The position numbers and the translations under genes are program-made. Shown in pieces: positions 27,894-37,239 of a stretch of 56,081 bases of DNA. The notes under the pieces are model-generated. The model was not told where the DNA came from, did no database searches, and saw only the letters and a program-made list of their open reading frames with translations. The stretch spans positions 10,657 through 66,737 of the forward strand of contig JAEMQQ010000003.1 in NCBI GenBank assembly GCA_016463775.1. Reading direction: 5' to 3'. This stretch comes from Ilumatobacteraceae bacterium. GTDB taxonomy: Bacteria > Actinomycetota > Acidimicrobiia > Acidimicrobiales > Ilumatobacteraceae. How positions within the stretch are numbered: the stretch's first letter is position 1; every line of letters starts with the position of its first letter.

Positions 27894-29435
27894 TCACTCC
27901 CACTCGATGGTCCCCGGGGGTTTGGAGGTGATGTCGTACACGACACGGTTCACACCGTCGACTTCGTTCACGATGCGCGACGACATCGTGGCCAACACGT
28001 CGTACGGCACGCGAGCCCAGTCAGCGGTCATCGCATCGTCGCTGGTGACTGCGCGAATGATGATCGGTCGGGCATACGTGCGTTCATCGCCCATCACACC
28101 CACCGAACGAATATCGGCGAGCACGGCAAACGCCTGCCAAATTTGGCGCTCGAGCCCGGCCCGTTGAATTTCTTCACGCACGATGGCGTCAGCCTCTTGC
28201 AGGATGCTCACTTTTTCACGCGTCACTTCACCGATGATGCGCACGCCCAAACCTGGCCCCGGGAATGGTTGGCGCCACACAATTTCGTCGGGCAAGCCAA
28301 GCGCGGTGCCGAGTGATCGCACTTCGTCTTTGAACAATTCGCGCAGGGGCTCGCACAACTGCAGCGTCATGTCGTCGGGCAGCCCGCCCACGTTGTGGTG
28401 GCTTTTGATGACGGCCGAACCCTCGCGCCCGCCACTCTCGATTACGTCGGGGTACAACGTGCCTTGCACAAGAAACCTGGCGTCCTTGATGCCACCCGTG
28501 TGCCGCTCGAAGATACGCACGAAGGTTTCGCCAATCACCTTGCGTTTCTGTTCGGGTTCGGTCACACCCTGCAATTTGTCGAAGAACTCATCTGCGGCAT
28601 CAACGTGCACCAACTCGATGCCGAGATTGCGCTTGAACGTTTCCACCACCTGGTCGCTCTCGTTCTTGCGCATGAGCCCGGTGTCTACGTATACACAGGT
28701 GAGATTCGCGCCGATCGCCCGGTGCACGAGCGCAGCAGCGACGGCTGAATCGACACCACCCGACAAACCACAGATTGCCCGCTCGTCACCGACCTGGGCC
28801 CGCACGGCCGCGATCTGTAAGTCGGCAACCGACGACATCGTCCAATTTGGTGTGATGCCTGCCAGATCGTGCAAGAAGTGTCGCAACAGTTGTTGCCCGT
28901 GCTCGGTGTGCACTACTTCGGGGTGAAACTGCACCGCCCATATTTTCTTCGAGTCGTTTTCCAGCACTGCCATCGGTGCATCCGCCGTGGCCCCGGTGAC
29001 ACGAAAACCTGGTGGCGCCGTCGACACCGCGTCAAAGTGGCTCATCCATACGTCGAACGACGCCGCAGTATCACCGAGCAGGCTCGATTCGCCCCGTCGC
29101 GTGAGCGTGGCCCGACCATATTCGCCCTTGTCGCCACGCGCCACGGAACCACCGAGCTGTTGCGCGATGAGTTGACAGCCATAACAAATACCCAAAATTG
29201 GAATGCCAAGTTCATAGATGCGTGCATCCAAACTTGGTGCGCCATCGACATGCACGCTCTTTGGGCCGCCCGACAAAATGATGGCGGCGGGTCGGCGGCG
29301 TTGTACTTCGTCGGCAGTGATGCGATGCGACACAATCTCGGAATACACCTGTGCTTCACGCACACGACGAGCAATGAGTTGTGCGTACTGGGCACCAAAG
29401 TCGACCACCAAAACGGTCGGGCGTAGGTCAGACAT
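27894..29435 (-). CDS. guaA: GMP synthase (glutamine-hydrolysing)
   Basis: Converts XMP to GMP with ATP and glutamine. The ATG at 29435 gives 513 residues, the normal size. The N-terminal class I amidotransferase domain has ILSGGPKSV, the nucleophile elbow [11 protein letters not shown] (C84) and [12 protein letters not shown]. The ATP-pyrophosphatase domain has the P-loop GLSGGVDSA. The C-terminal dimerisation domain ends in the canonical KPPGTIEWE. Not linked to guaB (about 24 kb away). Confidence 0.97.
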   Translation of the reverse strand: MSDLRPTVLVVDFGAQYAQLIARRVREAQVYSEIVSHRITADEVQRRRPAAIILSGGPKSVHVDGAPSLDARIYELGIPILGICYGCQLIAQQLGGSVARGDKGEYGRATLTRRGESSLLGDTAASFDVWMSHFDAVSTAPPGFRVTGATADAPMAVLENDSKKIWAVQFHPEVVHTEHGQQLLRHFLHDLAGITPNWTMSSVADLQIAAVRAQVGDERAICGLSGGVDSAVAAALVHRAIGANLTCVYVDTGLMRKNESDQVVETFKRNLGIELVHVDAADEFFDKLQGVTEPEQKRKVIGETFVRIFERHTGGIKDARFLVQGTLYPDVIESGGREGSAVIKSHHNVGGLPDDMTLQLCEPLRELFKDEVRSLGTALGLPDEIVWRQPFPGPGLGVRIIGEVTREKVSILQEADAIVREEIQRAGLERQIWQAFAVLADIRSVGVMGDERTYARPIIIRAVTSDDAMTADWARVPYDVLATMSSRIVNEVDGVNRVVYDITSKPPGTIEWE

Positions 29436-29497
29436 CACTGCCACCACCGTAGTTCTGCCCCACTCGGGCCGAACGTGCCTGACAGAATGTACAAGCG

Positions 29498-29773
29498 ATG
29501 CGCTACGACAACCCGACGGATAACGACGTCTCCACCACTGACACCTCGGTATTCGTGTACCCACTTGACAGTGACGTTGATACATGCATCGGTTTGCTTC
29601 CCAAACCAGGTTGCGGCTACGCGCCAACCCAGGCCGGCGATCGCGGCGGCGGCTTGCAGTTTGCAATATTTGGCTTCATGATCATCGGTATTGCGGTCAT
29701 CTTTACCGTGGTGTTTCGCAACGTGGTACGGCGCGACAAACAACGTGATATCGAACGTGGCGTCGGTGCGTAG
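29498..29773 (+). CDS. Small single-span membrane protein
   Basis: A 91-residue protein with an acidic, threonine-rich N-terminal part ([13 protein letters not shown], two cysteines in [14 protein letters not shown]), one hydrophobic helix ([21 protein letters not shown]) and a basic C-terminus ([15 protein letters not shown]). By the positive-inside rule the N-terminus is outside. No function recognised. It overlaps the start of the downstream EamA transporter by about 8 nt. Confidence 0.6.
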   Translation: MRYDNPTDNDVSTTDTSVFVYPLDSDVDTCIGLLPKPGCGYAPTQAGDRGGGLQFAIFGFMIIGIAVIFTVVFRNVVRRDKQRDIERGVGA

Positions 29774-30701
29774 CAACCAACGTGTGATTGGTATTGCCCT
29801 AGCGGTGCTGTCATGCACGCTCTACGGCGTCAACCCGCTGTTTTCTGTGCGGGCATTCGAAGACGGGGCCAATAGTCGCGGCCTGATGGTGGCGCGCTTC
29901 CTGATCGCTGCGCCACTGCTCTTGGCATATCGGTTCATCATGGTGCGCGGTGTGCCGTGGCCGCGCGGCCGTGACCTTGTCGAAATCTTCCTCTTCGGCT
30001 ACATCGGTTTCACCTTTCAATCATTTTTCTACTTCGGTGCAATCGAACGAATGGACTCAGGCCTGGTATCGATCATTTTTTATTGCTTCCCGGTCATGGC
30101 GGTGCTGTTGTCGTGGTGGTTGCTGCGCCATAAGCCGGGCAAAGTAATCGGTATCTGCCTGGTCGCCACCGTTGCTGGTGCGGGGCTCACCGCAGGTGAA
30201 GTGAGCGGTGGAGAAACCGTCGGGGTTGTACTCACTCTGGCCGGTGCGTTGACGTACACGTTTTATGTGGTGTTGTCGTCGCGCGTCATGCCGAAGTACG
30301 ACGGCATCACCGGGCTCTCCATCATTTTGATTGGTGCGATGTTCGGCTGGCTCACACTGTGGCTCGTGCGACCATTCGGCATGCAGGTGCAGTTTCCAAA
30401 TTCGACGCCCGGCTGGGTGAATGTGGTGGTGATTGCAACCGTTGGCACCATCTTTGCGATGGCAATGTTTTTTGCCGCAATGAAACGTGTCGGGCCCGGC
30501 CCTACATCGGTGGCATCGGCATTCGAGCCGGTTGTGACCATCGCCGTCGGCTTGCTGTTTCTCGACGAGCGCCTCACCGCCCGCAGCGTCATCGGGGCAG
30601 TGCTGGTGATCGGTGCCGTCTTACTGCTCACGGTCAGTGAGGCGCGCCGCGACGTCGGTAGCCTGACGATTGCAACACCGGGAGGTGCGGCACACAACTG
30701 A
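29766..30701 (+). CDS. EamA/DMT-family transporter
   Basis: About 311 residues from the GTG at 29766 (GTG 29757 is an alternative), with ten predicted helices in two EamA repeats. Repeat one opens GIALAVLSCTLYGVNPLFSVRAF and ends ...GLVSIIFYCFPVMAVLLSWWLLRHKP; repeat two ends VASAFEPVVTIAVGLLFLDERLTARSVIGAVLVIGAVLLL, the classic EamA helix 9-10 signature. The family exports metabolites or amino acids; the substrate is unknown. It ends 5 nt before the FMN riboswitch, whose control acts downstream, not on this gene. Confidence 0.88.
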   Translation: MRSNQRVIGIALAVLSCTLYGVNPLFSVRAFEDGANSRGLMVARFLIAAPLLLAYRFIMVRGVPWPRGRDLVEIFLFGYIGFTFQSFFYFGAIERMDSGLVSIIFYCFPVMAVLLSWWLLRHKPGKVIGICLVATVAGAGLTAGEVSGGETVGVVLTLAGALTYTFYVVLSSRVMPKYDGITGLSIILIGAMFGWLTLWLVRPFGMQVQFPNSTPGWVNVVVIATVGTIFAMAMFFAAMKRVGPGPTSVASAFEPVVTIAVGLLFLDERLTARSVIGAVLVIGAVLLLTVSEARRDVGSLTIATPGGAAHN

Positions 30702-30705
30702 AATG

Positions 30706-30827
30706 TCTTGCAGGGTTGGGTGAAATTCCCTATCGGCGGTGAAAGCCCGCGACTCCCACATCTCACAATGTGGGACTGATTCGGTGAAACTCCGGGGCCG
30801 ACGGTCAGAGTCCGGATGGAAGCAGGA
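30706..30827 (+). ncRNA. FMN riboswitch (RFN element)
   Basis: The conserved RFN blocks are present in order: cagggttgggtgaaattccc, then atcggcggtgaaagcccgcga, a variable hairpin (gactcccacatctcacaatgtggg), attcggtgaaactccgg, ggccgacggtcagagtccgg and atggaagcagga. The closing helix P1 pairs tcttgc (30706-30711) with gcagga (30822-30827). The AGGA of the ribD ribosome binding site lies inside that 3' P1 strand, so FMN binding should block translation start directly. No separate terminator hairpin follows. Confidence 0.95.
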
Positions 30828-30831
30828 AGAG

Positions 30832-31827
30832 ATGAACGACATCGACCAACAATCGATGCGCGAAGCGGTGCTCGCTGCCGCCTCTGCGCACCACATTTGC
30901 CGGCCCAACCCGTGGGTGGGCGCTGTGCTCGTGGCCGTAGATGGTCGACGCTTCAGTGGTTTCACCCAGCCTGTCGGCCAAGCGCATGCCGAAATACAAG
31001 CGTTGCGTGCTGCCGGCGAGGCAGCGCACGGTGCAACGATGTACGTCACACTCGAGCCGTGCAACCACTTCGGTCGCACCCCGCCCTGCACCGATGCGAT
31101 CATTGCTGCGGGTGTTGCCCGCGTCGTCGTTGGCGTGCAAGACCCCGACCAGCGCGTCGCTGGCACGGGCATTGCCCGACTTCGTGATGCGGGCATCGCG
31201 GTGCAAGTTGGTGTCGAAGCAGAACTGGTGCGCGAGCAACTTGCTTCGTACCTGCACCACCGCCGCACTGGTCGCCCGTTGGTGATGCTCAAGTTGGCCA
31301 TGACCATCGACGGCTATATCGCGGCCAAAACTGGCGCAGGTGGTCTTATCACCGGCGAACCCGCACGCCGCCGTGTGCACGAGTTGCGCGCGGCAAGCGA
31401 CGCCATCGTGGTTGGCGCCGGCACGGTGCGCGCCGACGACCCGCAACTCACGGTGCGCGATGTGCAAGGTTCGTCACCGCGGCGCATCGTGCTCGGCCGT
31501 GCGCCAGTTGGTGCCCGTGTGCACCCGTGCACCGAGTGGGCTGGTTCGCTCACCGATCTGCTCGACACGCTCGGCGGCGAACATGTGCTGCAACTCATGG
31601 TCGAAGGTGGAGCCAAGGTGGCTGCCAGCTTTCACCAGGCTGGGCTGGTTGATCGCTACGTGTTTCATATTGCACCCGCAATCATGGGCGGTGGCGACGG
31701 CGTGCCGGCGTTTGCCGGCGACACGGCCGCAACGTTGGCCGACGTATGGCGTGGACGCACGATTTCTACCCAACAACTCGGTGACGATGTAGAAGTCATG
31801 ATTGAACCCCAGAGGAGCCCCGCATGA
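30832..31827 (+). CDS. ribD: Bifunctional diaminohydroxyphosphoribosylaminopyrimidine deaminase / reductase
   Basis: Second and third steps of riboflavin synthesis. The ATG 30832 gives 331 residues. The deaminase domain has the zinc motif HAE (H52, E54) and [12 protein letters not shown] (C77, C86). The reductase domain starts [15 protein letters not shown], with [18 protein letters not shown] for NADPH binding and [13 protein letters not shown] near the C-terminus. The reductase part is about 20-30 residues shorter than average, missing sequence between VHPC and DLLDTLGG. First gene of ribD-ribBA-ribH; the stop overlaps ribBA by 4 nt. Confidence 0.95.
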   Translation: MNDIDQQSMREAVLAAASAHHICRPNPWVGAVLVAVDGRRFSGFTQPVGQAHAEIQALRAAGEAAHGATMYVTLEPCNHFGRTPPCTDAIIAAGVARVVVGVQDPDQRVAGTGIARLRDAGIAVQVGVEAELVREQLASYLHHRRTGRPLVMLKLAMTIDGYIAAKTGAGGLITGEPARRRVHELRAASDAIVVGAGTVRADDPQLTVRDVQGSSPRRIVLGRAPVGARVHPCTEWAGSLTDLLDTLGGEHVLQLMVEGGAKVAASFHQAGLVDRYVFHIAPAIMGGGDGVPAFAGDTAATLADVWRGRTISTQQLGDDVEVMIEPQRSPA

Positions 31828-33068
31828 CCCCAGCGACGAATAGTGACAGCGTGTTCGCCCCAATCGACGAAGTCATCGCGGCAATCGCCCGTGGTGAAAT
31901 GGTGGTGTTGGTCGACGACGAAGATCGCGAAAACGAAGGCGACCTCATCATGGCGGCTCAGCATGTGACAGCCGAGAAACTTGCATTCATCATTCGGCAC
32001 ACGTCTGGTGTCGTGGTGGCACCGCTCACGGGTGAGCGTTGCGACGACTTGCGTCTGCAATTGATGGTCGACCACAACACCGAAAGCCACCGCACCGCAT
32101 TCACCGTGTCGGTCGACTTGCTCGAAGGCACGAGCACCGGCATTTCTGCTGCCGACCGCGCACTCACCATTCGTGCGCTCGCCGATCGCAATGTTGGCTA
32201 CCAGGCATTTGCCCGACCCGGACACGTGTTTCCGCTTCGCGCCCGCGAAGGCGGCGTGTTGAAGCGTGCCGGCCACACCGAGGCAGCGGTCGATCTGGCA
32301 CGCATGGCGGGTTGCGAGCCGGCAGGTGTGATTTGCGAAATTCAAAATGACGACGGCACCATGGCGCGCTTGCCACAACTCATCGAATTCTGCCGCGAGC
32401 ACAAACTGTTGCTCTCCTCCATCGCTGCGTTGGTGGAGTGGCGCCGACACAAAGAACGCCTGGTTGAGCGCATCGGCTCGGCGCGTGTGCCCACGCAATG
32501 GGGCGACTTCGAATGTGTCGCCTATCGTTCGACGATCGATGGCATTGAACACCTGGCCTTCGTGCGCGGCGACGTCAACAACGACACGCCGGTGCTCACC
32601 CGCGTGCACAGCGAATGTTTGACCGGCGACGTATTCGGCAGTTTGCGTTGCGATTGCGGCGACCAATTGTCGGCAGCAATGCAATTGATCGCCGAGGCTG
32701 GTCGCGGGGTGCTGGTGTATCTGCGCGGTCACGAGGGTCGTGGCATCGGCATCGGACACAAAATCCGTGCTTACTCACTGCAAGATCAGGGTGTCGACAC
32801 GGTGGATGCCAACACACAGTTGGGGTTGCCGGTGGACAGCCGCGAATACGGCATCGGTGCCCAGATTTTGGCCGACCTCGGCGCCACACAACTCCGACTC
32901 ATGACCAACAACCCGGCCAAATACGGTGGCATTGCGGGTTATGGCTTGAGCGTGGTGGAACGCGTACCGATCGTCGTCACCATGACCGACGAGAACCGCG
33001 CGTATCTTTCCACCAAACGTGACCGGCTTGGTCACCTGTTTGCCACCGACGAGAAAGGCACCAAGTAA
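31824..33068 (+). CDS. ribBA: Bifunctional DHBP synthase / GTP cyclohydrolase II
   Basis: A 414-residue fusion that makes both riboflavin precursors: 3,4-dihydroxybutanone phosphate from ribulose 5-phosphate, and the pyrimidine from GTP. The RibB part (1-205) has [30 protein letters not shown]-type motifs and [13 protein letters not shown]. The RibA part has the zinc ligands C265, C276, C278 in [16 protein letters not shown], and [10 protein letters not shown] plus LMTNNPAK. It starts inside the ribD stop codon and its own stop shares a base with ribH. Confidence 0.96.
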   Translation: MTPATNSDSVFAPIDEVIAAIARGEMVVLVDDEDRENEGDLIMAAQHVTAEKLAFIIRHTSGVVVAPLTGERCDDLRLQLMVDHNTESHRTAFTVSVDLLEGTSTGISAADRALTIRALADRNVGYQAFARPGHVFPLRAREGGVLKRAGHTEAAVDLARMAGCEPAGVICEIQNDDGTMARLPQLIEFCREHKLLLSSIAALVEWRRHKERLVERIGSARVPTQWGDFECVAYRSTIDGIEHLAFVRGDVNNDTPVLTRVHSECLTGDVFGSLRCDCGDQLSAAMQLIAEAGRGVLVYLRGHEGRGIGIGHKIRAYSLQDQGVDTVDANTQLGLPVDSREYGIGAQILADLGATQLRLMTNNPAKYGGIAGYGLSVVERVPIVVTMTDENRAYLSTKRDRLGHLFATDEKGTK

Positions 33069-33520
33069 TGAGCACGCGCAAAGTAAAGAATCTGCGAGTC
33101 GGCATCATCTGCTCGCGCTTCAACGAGTTCGTGGTCAACGCACTGCTCGATGGTGCCCGCCGCAACCTGGCCAAACACGGTGTGCAAGAAAAAAACATCG
33201 AAGTGTTCTGGGTGCCTGGCGCCTACGAGATTCCGGTCATGGCCCGATTGATGGCCCTGTCGCGCAACTACGACGCGCTCGTCACGCTCGGCGCTGTGAT
33301 TCGTGGTGATACGGCACATTTTGAATATGTCGCTGGCCCATGCGCCGAAGGCATCATGCAGGTGCAACTCGAAACGCTCATCCCCATCGGCTTTGGCGTG
33401 CTCACTGTGGAAACCGTCGAACAGGCTGCTGAACGATCGCGCCCCGATGACACCAACAAGGGGTACGACGCCGCCGACGTAGCCATTGAGATGGTGGCCA
33501 CCATGCGTCGCTGGAAATAA
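33068..33520 (+). CDS. ribH: 6,7-dimethyl-8-ribityllumazine synthase
   Basis: The 150-residue icosahedral-type lumazine synthase, the penultimate step of riboflavin synthesis. SRFNEFVVNALLDGA, VPGAYEIPVMAR, LGAVIRGDTAHFEYV (catalytic H84) and FGVLTVETVEQAAERS are all present. Last gene of the operon. Riboflavin synthase (RibE), the following enzyme, is not encoded nearby. Confidence 0.96.
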   Translation: MSTRKVKNLRVGIICSRFNEFVVNALLDGARRNLAKHGVQEKNIEVFWVPGAYEIPVMARLMALSRNYDALVTLGAVIRGDTAHFEYVAGPCAEGIMQVQLETLIPIGFGVLTVETVEQAAERSRPDDTNKGYDAADVAIEMVATMRRWK

Positions 33521-33586
33521 CGCCTAAGTCGACACTTCGCCCACACAGCACGGTGGCGGCACTACCCCCGCCGTTGCGAGGTGCCC

Positions 33587-34054
33587 ATGCGCCAGTTGGC
33601 TGCATTCACCGTCGCAGTCGCGGTGCTGGCATGTGTGCCAACAACACCGTTGATTGCCTCGTCGTCACCCATCGACCCCGGCGTCGTCGACCACTTGGTG
33701 TTCAACACGCCGCTCACCACATTGCGCAGTGAACGCGCCCGCGCAAAGCGGGTGCATCGCTGGTTGATCACCGCGACGGATGGTTGTTCTGCGCCACTCG
33801 TGGGCAGCAGCGGAACATCATTCAACTTTCGGCTCGCGTGTGAACGGCACGATCTTGCCTATGCAAACTATGCAACACTCGCCCGACTTGGCATTGGTCG
33901 CGAGTGGAACGCAGTGCTGCGGGCTGCGGTCGACGACCAGTTTCAGCGCGACCTGCAAGCGTCATGCGTGAAGCGCCGGCGTAGCGAACGACTGCGGTGT
34001 GATGCGTGGGCAGTGGTATTTTTTCACGCGGTGCGATTGGCAGCCGGACCGTGA
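33587..34054 (+). CDS. Secreted prokaryotic phospholipase A2-like protein
   Basis: About 155 residues from the ATG at 33587 (GTG 33581 is also possible). A signal peptide (AAFTVAVAVLACVPTTPLIASS) precedes a small helical domain. DGCSAPLVG and FNFRLACERHDLAYANY match the bacterial PLA2 pattern, with the His-Asp pair in the catalytic helix and cysteines placed for disulfides; SCVKRRRSERLRC supplies two more. The expected activity is release of fatty acid from the sn-2 position of phospholipids outside the cell. Convergent with the Nudix gene. Confidence 0.78.
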   Translation: MRQLAAFTVAVAVLACVPTTPLIASSSPIDPGVVDHLVFNTPLTTLRSERARAKRVHRWLITATDGCSAPLVGSSGTSFNFRLACERHDLAYANYATLARLGIGREWNAVLRAAVDDQFQRDLQASCVKRRRSERLRCDAWAVVFFHAVRLAAGP

Positions 34055-34058
34055 AGTG

Positions 34059-34724
34059 CTATTTCTGCAAAACGAGCAGAATCAAGTCTTGCAACATGCG
34101 CGCAGTTGCACCCCACACGGTTTCGTCATCCAGATAAAACATCGGCACTACCACTTCACGATCGGGAAACACCCAATGCTCCTGGGCAAACGTGTCGGGG
34201 CGAATCAGCTCGGTCAATGCGACGCTGAACACGCGGTCGACTTCAACGTTCATTACAAACTCGTGTGGCGCTTTGGAAAGCAACACCACGTGCGGCACGA
34301 TGTGGCTGGTGCTCGAGATGGTGCGGTGGGCGGTCAATTCGCCGAGCAACGCTGCACCACCAGCATCGATACCGATCTCTTCGTGGGTCTCGCGTAGCGC
34401 AGCTCGCAGCGACGTTTCGCCAGGTTCGAGTCGGCCACCTGGAAATGCGATTTGCCCTTGGTGGGTGCTCAGTGTTGCTGAGCGGCGCGTAAGTAGCACG
34501 TGCGGCGCATCATTGGCCACGAAGATTGGCACCAAAACAGCCGATGGATACGCACCTGCTGAGGGCACCTGCAGAATTGGGTCGGGATGAAAACGTGTGA
34601 GTGCACTGCACACGGCACCAATGTCGCTCAGTGCTCGCGTGTCGAGGCGATCCCATGGCGCATGCTGCAATGCCCGCCACTCCACCGGGCGGGGCAAGTG
34701 TTGTTGCCCACCCGCTCTACGCAA
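34059..34724 (-). CDS. Nudix hydrolase (CoA pyrophosphatase-like)
   Basis: A Nudix protein of up to 221 residues (TTG 34724, GGAAG 5 nt upstream; GTG 34685 would give 208). The box GRLEPGETSLRAALRETHEEIG is intact with its metal-binding glutamates, and LLTRRSATLSTHQGQIAFPGG is the extra motif of the NudL/CoA-pyrophosphatase group, which splits CoA to phosphopantetheine and 3',5'-ADP. The start overlaps the 3' end of the 55-residue gene at 34717-34884. Confidence 0.85.
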   Translation of the reverse strand: MRRAGGQQHLPRPVEWRALQHAPWDRLDTRALSDIGAVCSALTRFHPDPILQVPSAGAYPSAVLVPIFVANDAPHVLLTRRSATLSTHQGQIAFPGGRLEPGETSLRAALRETHEEIGIDAGGAALLGELTAHRTISSTSHIVPHVVLLSKAPHEFVMNVEVDRVFSVALTELIRPDTFAQEHWVFPDREVVVPMFYLDDETVWGATARMLQDLILLVLQK

Positions 34725-34884
34725 CCGGCTTCCAGCCTGTGTCCACGAGGTATCTCAAAACGGCATCGAGCCCCGCAGTTTTCAATGAGGCCAGGGTGCG
34801 ACCAGGTTGCTCTTCGCCTTTTTCCCACTTTTCCCATGCAACAATAATTTTGGCTAGGTCGGGTGCGGGTTTGGTGAAAGGCAT
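34717..34884 (-). CDS. Small conserved-looking protein of 55 residues
   Basis: ATG 34884 to TAG 34717 encodes 55 residues: MPFTKPAPDLAKIIVAWEKW, then a charged EKGEEQPGR stretch and a helical C-terminal part ending WKPVA. The sequence is well structured (Trp-rich amphipathic helix, second helix TLASLKTAGLDAVLRYLVD). It has a TAGGCT box 6 nt before the ATG, and it overlaps the Nudix start by 8 nt, all signs of a real gene. I recall similar short proteins in actinobacteria but no function. Confidence 0.65.
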   Translation of the reverse strand: MPFTKPAPDLAKIIVAWEKWEKGEEQPGRTLASLKTAGLDAVLRYLVDTGWKPVA

Positions 34885-34930
34885 GTGCTGAGCCTAACGA
34901 CGCAACGCGCACGCATCGTAGTCTGAACGT

Positions 34931-36268
34931 GTGCGGCATGCGACGGTGATGTCACGGCGACTTGCACAAGTGACCCTCGCAGTCGCACTCAGTGTCATAC
35001 TTCTCTGTTTTCCGACAACGCGTGCCAACGCCGTAGTCGGCGGTGTGTCTGCACTCGGCAACACTGCCGTTGTCCGACTCGTCAACGGCAACAGCGTGTG
35101 TAGCGGTGCGTTGTGGACGAGTCGCATTGTCATTACCGCAGCACACTGCGTAGTGACAACTGATGGGACCGTGACGACTGGGTCAATCTCGGTATATTTC
35201 CCCGGCGTTGACACCCAGCAGTCGCCACAGACCATCACCCAAAGTGCGATCATCACCGTTGACGGTTGGAAAAAACGGAGTGAGTACTCTGCAGGTGACG
35301 ACATTGCTTTTCTCGTGCTCAGCACCGAAATGCCAGGCGCCAGCATTTCCCGCCTTGCCACGACGAATGAAGTGGCGGAGTGGGCACGTGTCGGTCGTGT
35401 GGTCACACTGCTTGGGTACGGTCGCACCTCATCGACCGGCTCTTCATCGTTTACCCCCAACGCAATCGACCAACCGCTGAGTTTGTCGACGCCGTGGCCT
35501 GGCGCATTTGCCGCCACACAAACGTCAACCACGGGAATTTGCTCCGGCGACTCGGGTGGTCCAGTCGTTACTCGTGTCGGCAATGCACTAGTGCTCATCG
35601 GTGTGAACTCCGCAGCATCTGGGCCGTGCGCGACATCGCCACAGCCGTCCATGACCGGTTTTGCACCATCGGCATTTCCCAACCTCGTCACCAGGGCGCT
35701 CGGCCTCACGGGTGTTATTGCGCCACCAGCTGGCGTCGCACCAGTGGTGGCGAGCGGTGCAGCATCATCTTTATCATCTGACTCCGCCGATATCACCGGC
35801 ACGGTGAATGCCAACGACCTCGCAACGCAAGCATTCTTTCAATATTCGCGCCTGCCCGATTTCTCGACGCTTGACGGAACCGTGGCGGCTGGCGATATTG
35901 CTGGCAGCGAAACTGCAACCCTCGCTGCCAACGTGGCTGGCCTTGCAGCAGGTGCGACGTATTACTGGCGGCTCGTGGCCACCAATACAGCGGGCACATC
36001 AGTGGGTGACACACAGTCGTTCACCACACCGGTGTTTGTCACAAAAACTTCGCGAGCGAGCAATGCACTGCTCAACATCATGCTCATCGATCGCACCGAA
36101 GTAACCAAGGTGGTGGTTGCGCCAGTCGCAAAATCACGGGCCCAGTGCACGGTCAACAGCAAAACCCAACGCTTGACCTTTGCCCGCCCCGGCACTTGTC
36201 GGGTGAAAATCACCATCACCCGGGCTGGCGTCACCACCACTGGTGCATACAACTTGGTGGTGAACTAG
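34931..36268 (+). CDS. Secreted trypsin-like serine protease with Fn3-like domain
   Basis: A 445-residue exported protein; GTG 34931 with TAGTCT 6 nt upstream is preferred over ATG 34949. After a signal peptide (LAVALSVILLCFPTTRANA) comes a chymotrypsin-fold protease with the full triad: H72 in ITAAHC, D124 in DDIAFLVL and S208 in CSGDSGGP. From about 265 to 365 a fibronectin-III-like domain (SADITGTVNANDLATQAFFQ, YYWRLVATNTAGTS) follows, then a C-terminal beta domain with two cysteines (AQCTVNSKTQ, GTCRVKITI). Extracellular proteolysis is likely; the substrate is unknown. The activation end VVGG resembles mature trypsin N-termini. Confidence 0.92.
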   Translation: MRHATVMSRRLAQVTLAVALSVILLCFPTTRANAVVGGVSALGNTAVVRLVNGNSVCSGALWTSRIVITAAHCVVTTDGTVTTGSISVYFPGVDTQQSPQTITQSAIITVDGWKKRSEYSAGDDIAFLVLSTEMPGASISRLATTNEVAEWARVGRVVTLLGYGRTSSTGSSSFTPNAIDQPLSLSTPWPGAFAATQTSTTGICSGDSGGPVVTRVGNALVLIGVNSAASGPCATSPQPSMTGFAPSAFPNLVTRALGLTGVIAPPAGVAPVVASGAASSLSSDSADITGTVNANDLATQAFFQYSRLPDFSTLDGTVAAGDIAGSETATLAANVAGLAAGATYYWRLVATNTAGTSVGDTQSFTTPVFVTKTSRASNALLNIMLIDRTEVTKVVVAPVAKSRAQCTVNSKTQRLTFARPGTCRVKITITRAGVTTTGAYNLVVN

Positions 36269-36273
36269 CCCAC

Positions 36274-37239
36274 ATGAACACCTACGAACTTGTGGCGCAA
36301 ACTCACCGCAACGGGCAGGTCGAGTCACAGCATTTCGGCACGGTAGTGGCGCTTAACGCAGACGGCTCGGTGGCATTCAGCGTGGGCGACCCCACCGCAA
36401 TCGTGTTTCCGCGCTCGTCGATCAAACCGCTGCAAGCCACCGCAATGGTCGAAGCCGGGCTCACTTTGCCGCCACGACTGTTGGCGCTCGCCTGCGCCAG
36501 CCACGACGGTCGTCCCGAACACCTCGCAGCAGCCCGAGAAATTTTGGCCACTGCTGGGCTTGATGAATCGTCGCTCGGCAATCTGATTGATTATCCGCTT
36601 GACGACACCGAGCGCGAACGCGCCATCCGCGACGGCAAGCAACGCACATCGCTGCAGATGAATTGCTCGGGCAAACACGCCAGCATGCTCGCCACTTGCG
36701 TTGCCGCGGGCTGGCCAACCGACAAAAGTTATCTCTCGGCCGAACACGCATTGCAACAACACATCACCAACATGATTCCCTCGTTGGCTGGCGAGCCTGC
36801 GGCCCACATCGGTGTCGACGGTTGCGGTGCGCCGGCACACGCGCTCTCGCTAATCGGTTTGGCGCGGGCATTTCGCACGATTGCAACAGCCGCAGCAGGC
36901 ACCGCTGCCCACCAAGTGACCCAGGCAATGACGAACCATCCGCTTATGGTGGGCGGCCCGACGCGCGATGTCACACTGCTCATGCAAGGTGTGTCCGGGC
37001 TCGTGGCCAAAGACGGTGCCGAAGCAGTGTTCGCCGTGGGCCTCGCCGACGGTCGCGCGATTGCGTTGAAAATTAGTGACGGCGCCAATCGCGCTCGCCC
37101 ACCAGTGATGCGGGCTGCCCTCGAGCGGTTGGGGGTCGGCCTAGAAAACGTCGACCCGGCGACGTGGGATTCCCCCGTTTGGGGGCACGGTCGCCGGGTC
37201 GGGTTATGTGTAGCGGTTGGACCGCTCGTTACATTCTGA
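36274..37239 (+). CDS. Asparaginase (L-asparaginase II family)
   Basis: A 321-residue protein of the PF06089-type asparaginase family. VFPRSSIKPLQATAMVEAG, ACASHDGRPEHLAAAR, MNCSGKHASMLATC and GVDGCGAPAHALSL are the hallmark motifs. The family deaminates asparagine and appears in actinobacteria as a cytoplasmic enzyme with relatively low activity in known cases. It starts 5 nt after the protease stop. Its last bases overlap the convergent small membrane protein. Confidence 0.9.
   Translation: MNTYELVAQTHRNGQVESQHFGTVVALNADGSVAFSVGDPTAIVFPRSSIKPLQATAMVEAGLTLPPRLLALACASHDGRPEHLAAAREILATAGLDESSLGNLIDYPLDDTERERAIRDGKQRTSLQMNCSGKHASMLATCVAAGWPTDKSYLSAEHALQQHITNMIPSLAGEPAAHIGVDGCGAPAHALSLIGLARAFRTIATAAAGTAAHQVTQAMTNHPLMVGGPTRDVTLLMQGVSGLVAKDGAEAVFAVGLADGRAIALKISDGANRARPPVMRAALERLGVGLENVDPATWDSPVWGHGRRVGLCVAVGPLVTF

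Noticed and set aside
31665-32759. Long minus-strand frame opposite ribBA
   Set aside because: Histidine- and arginine-rich antisense shadow of a clear RibBA gene, common in high-GC DNA.
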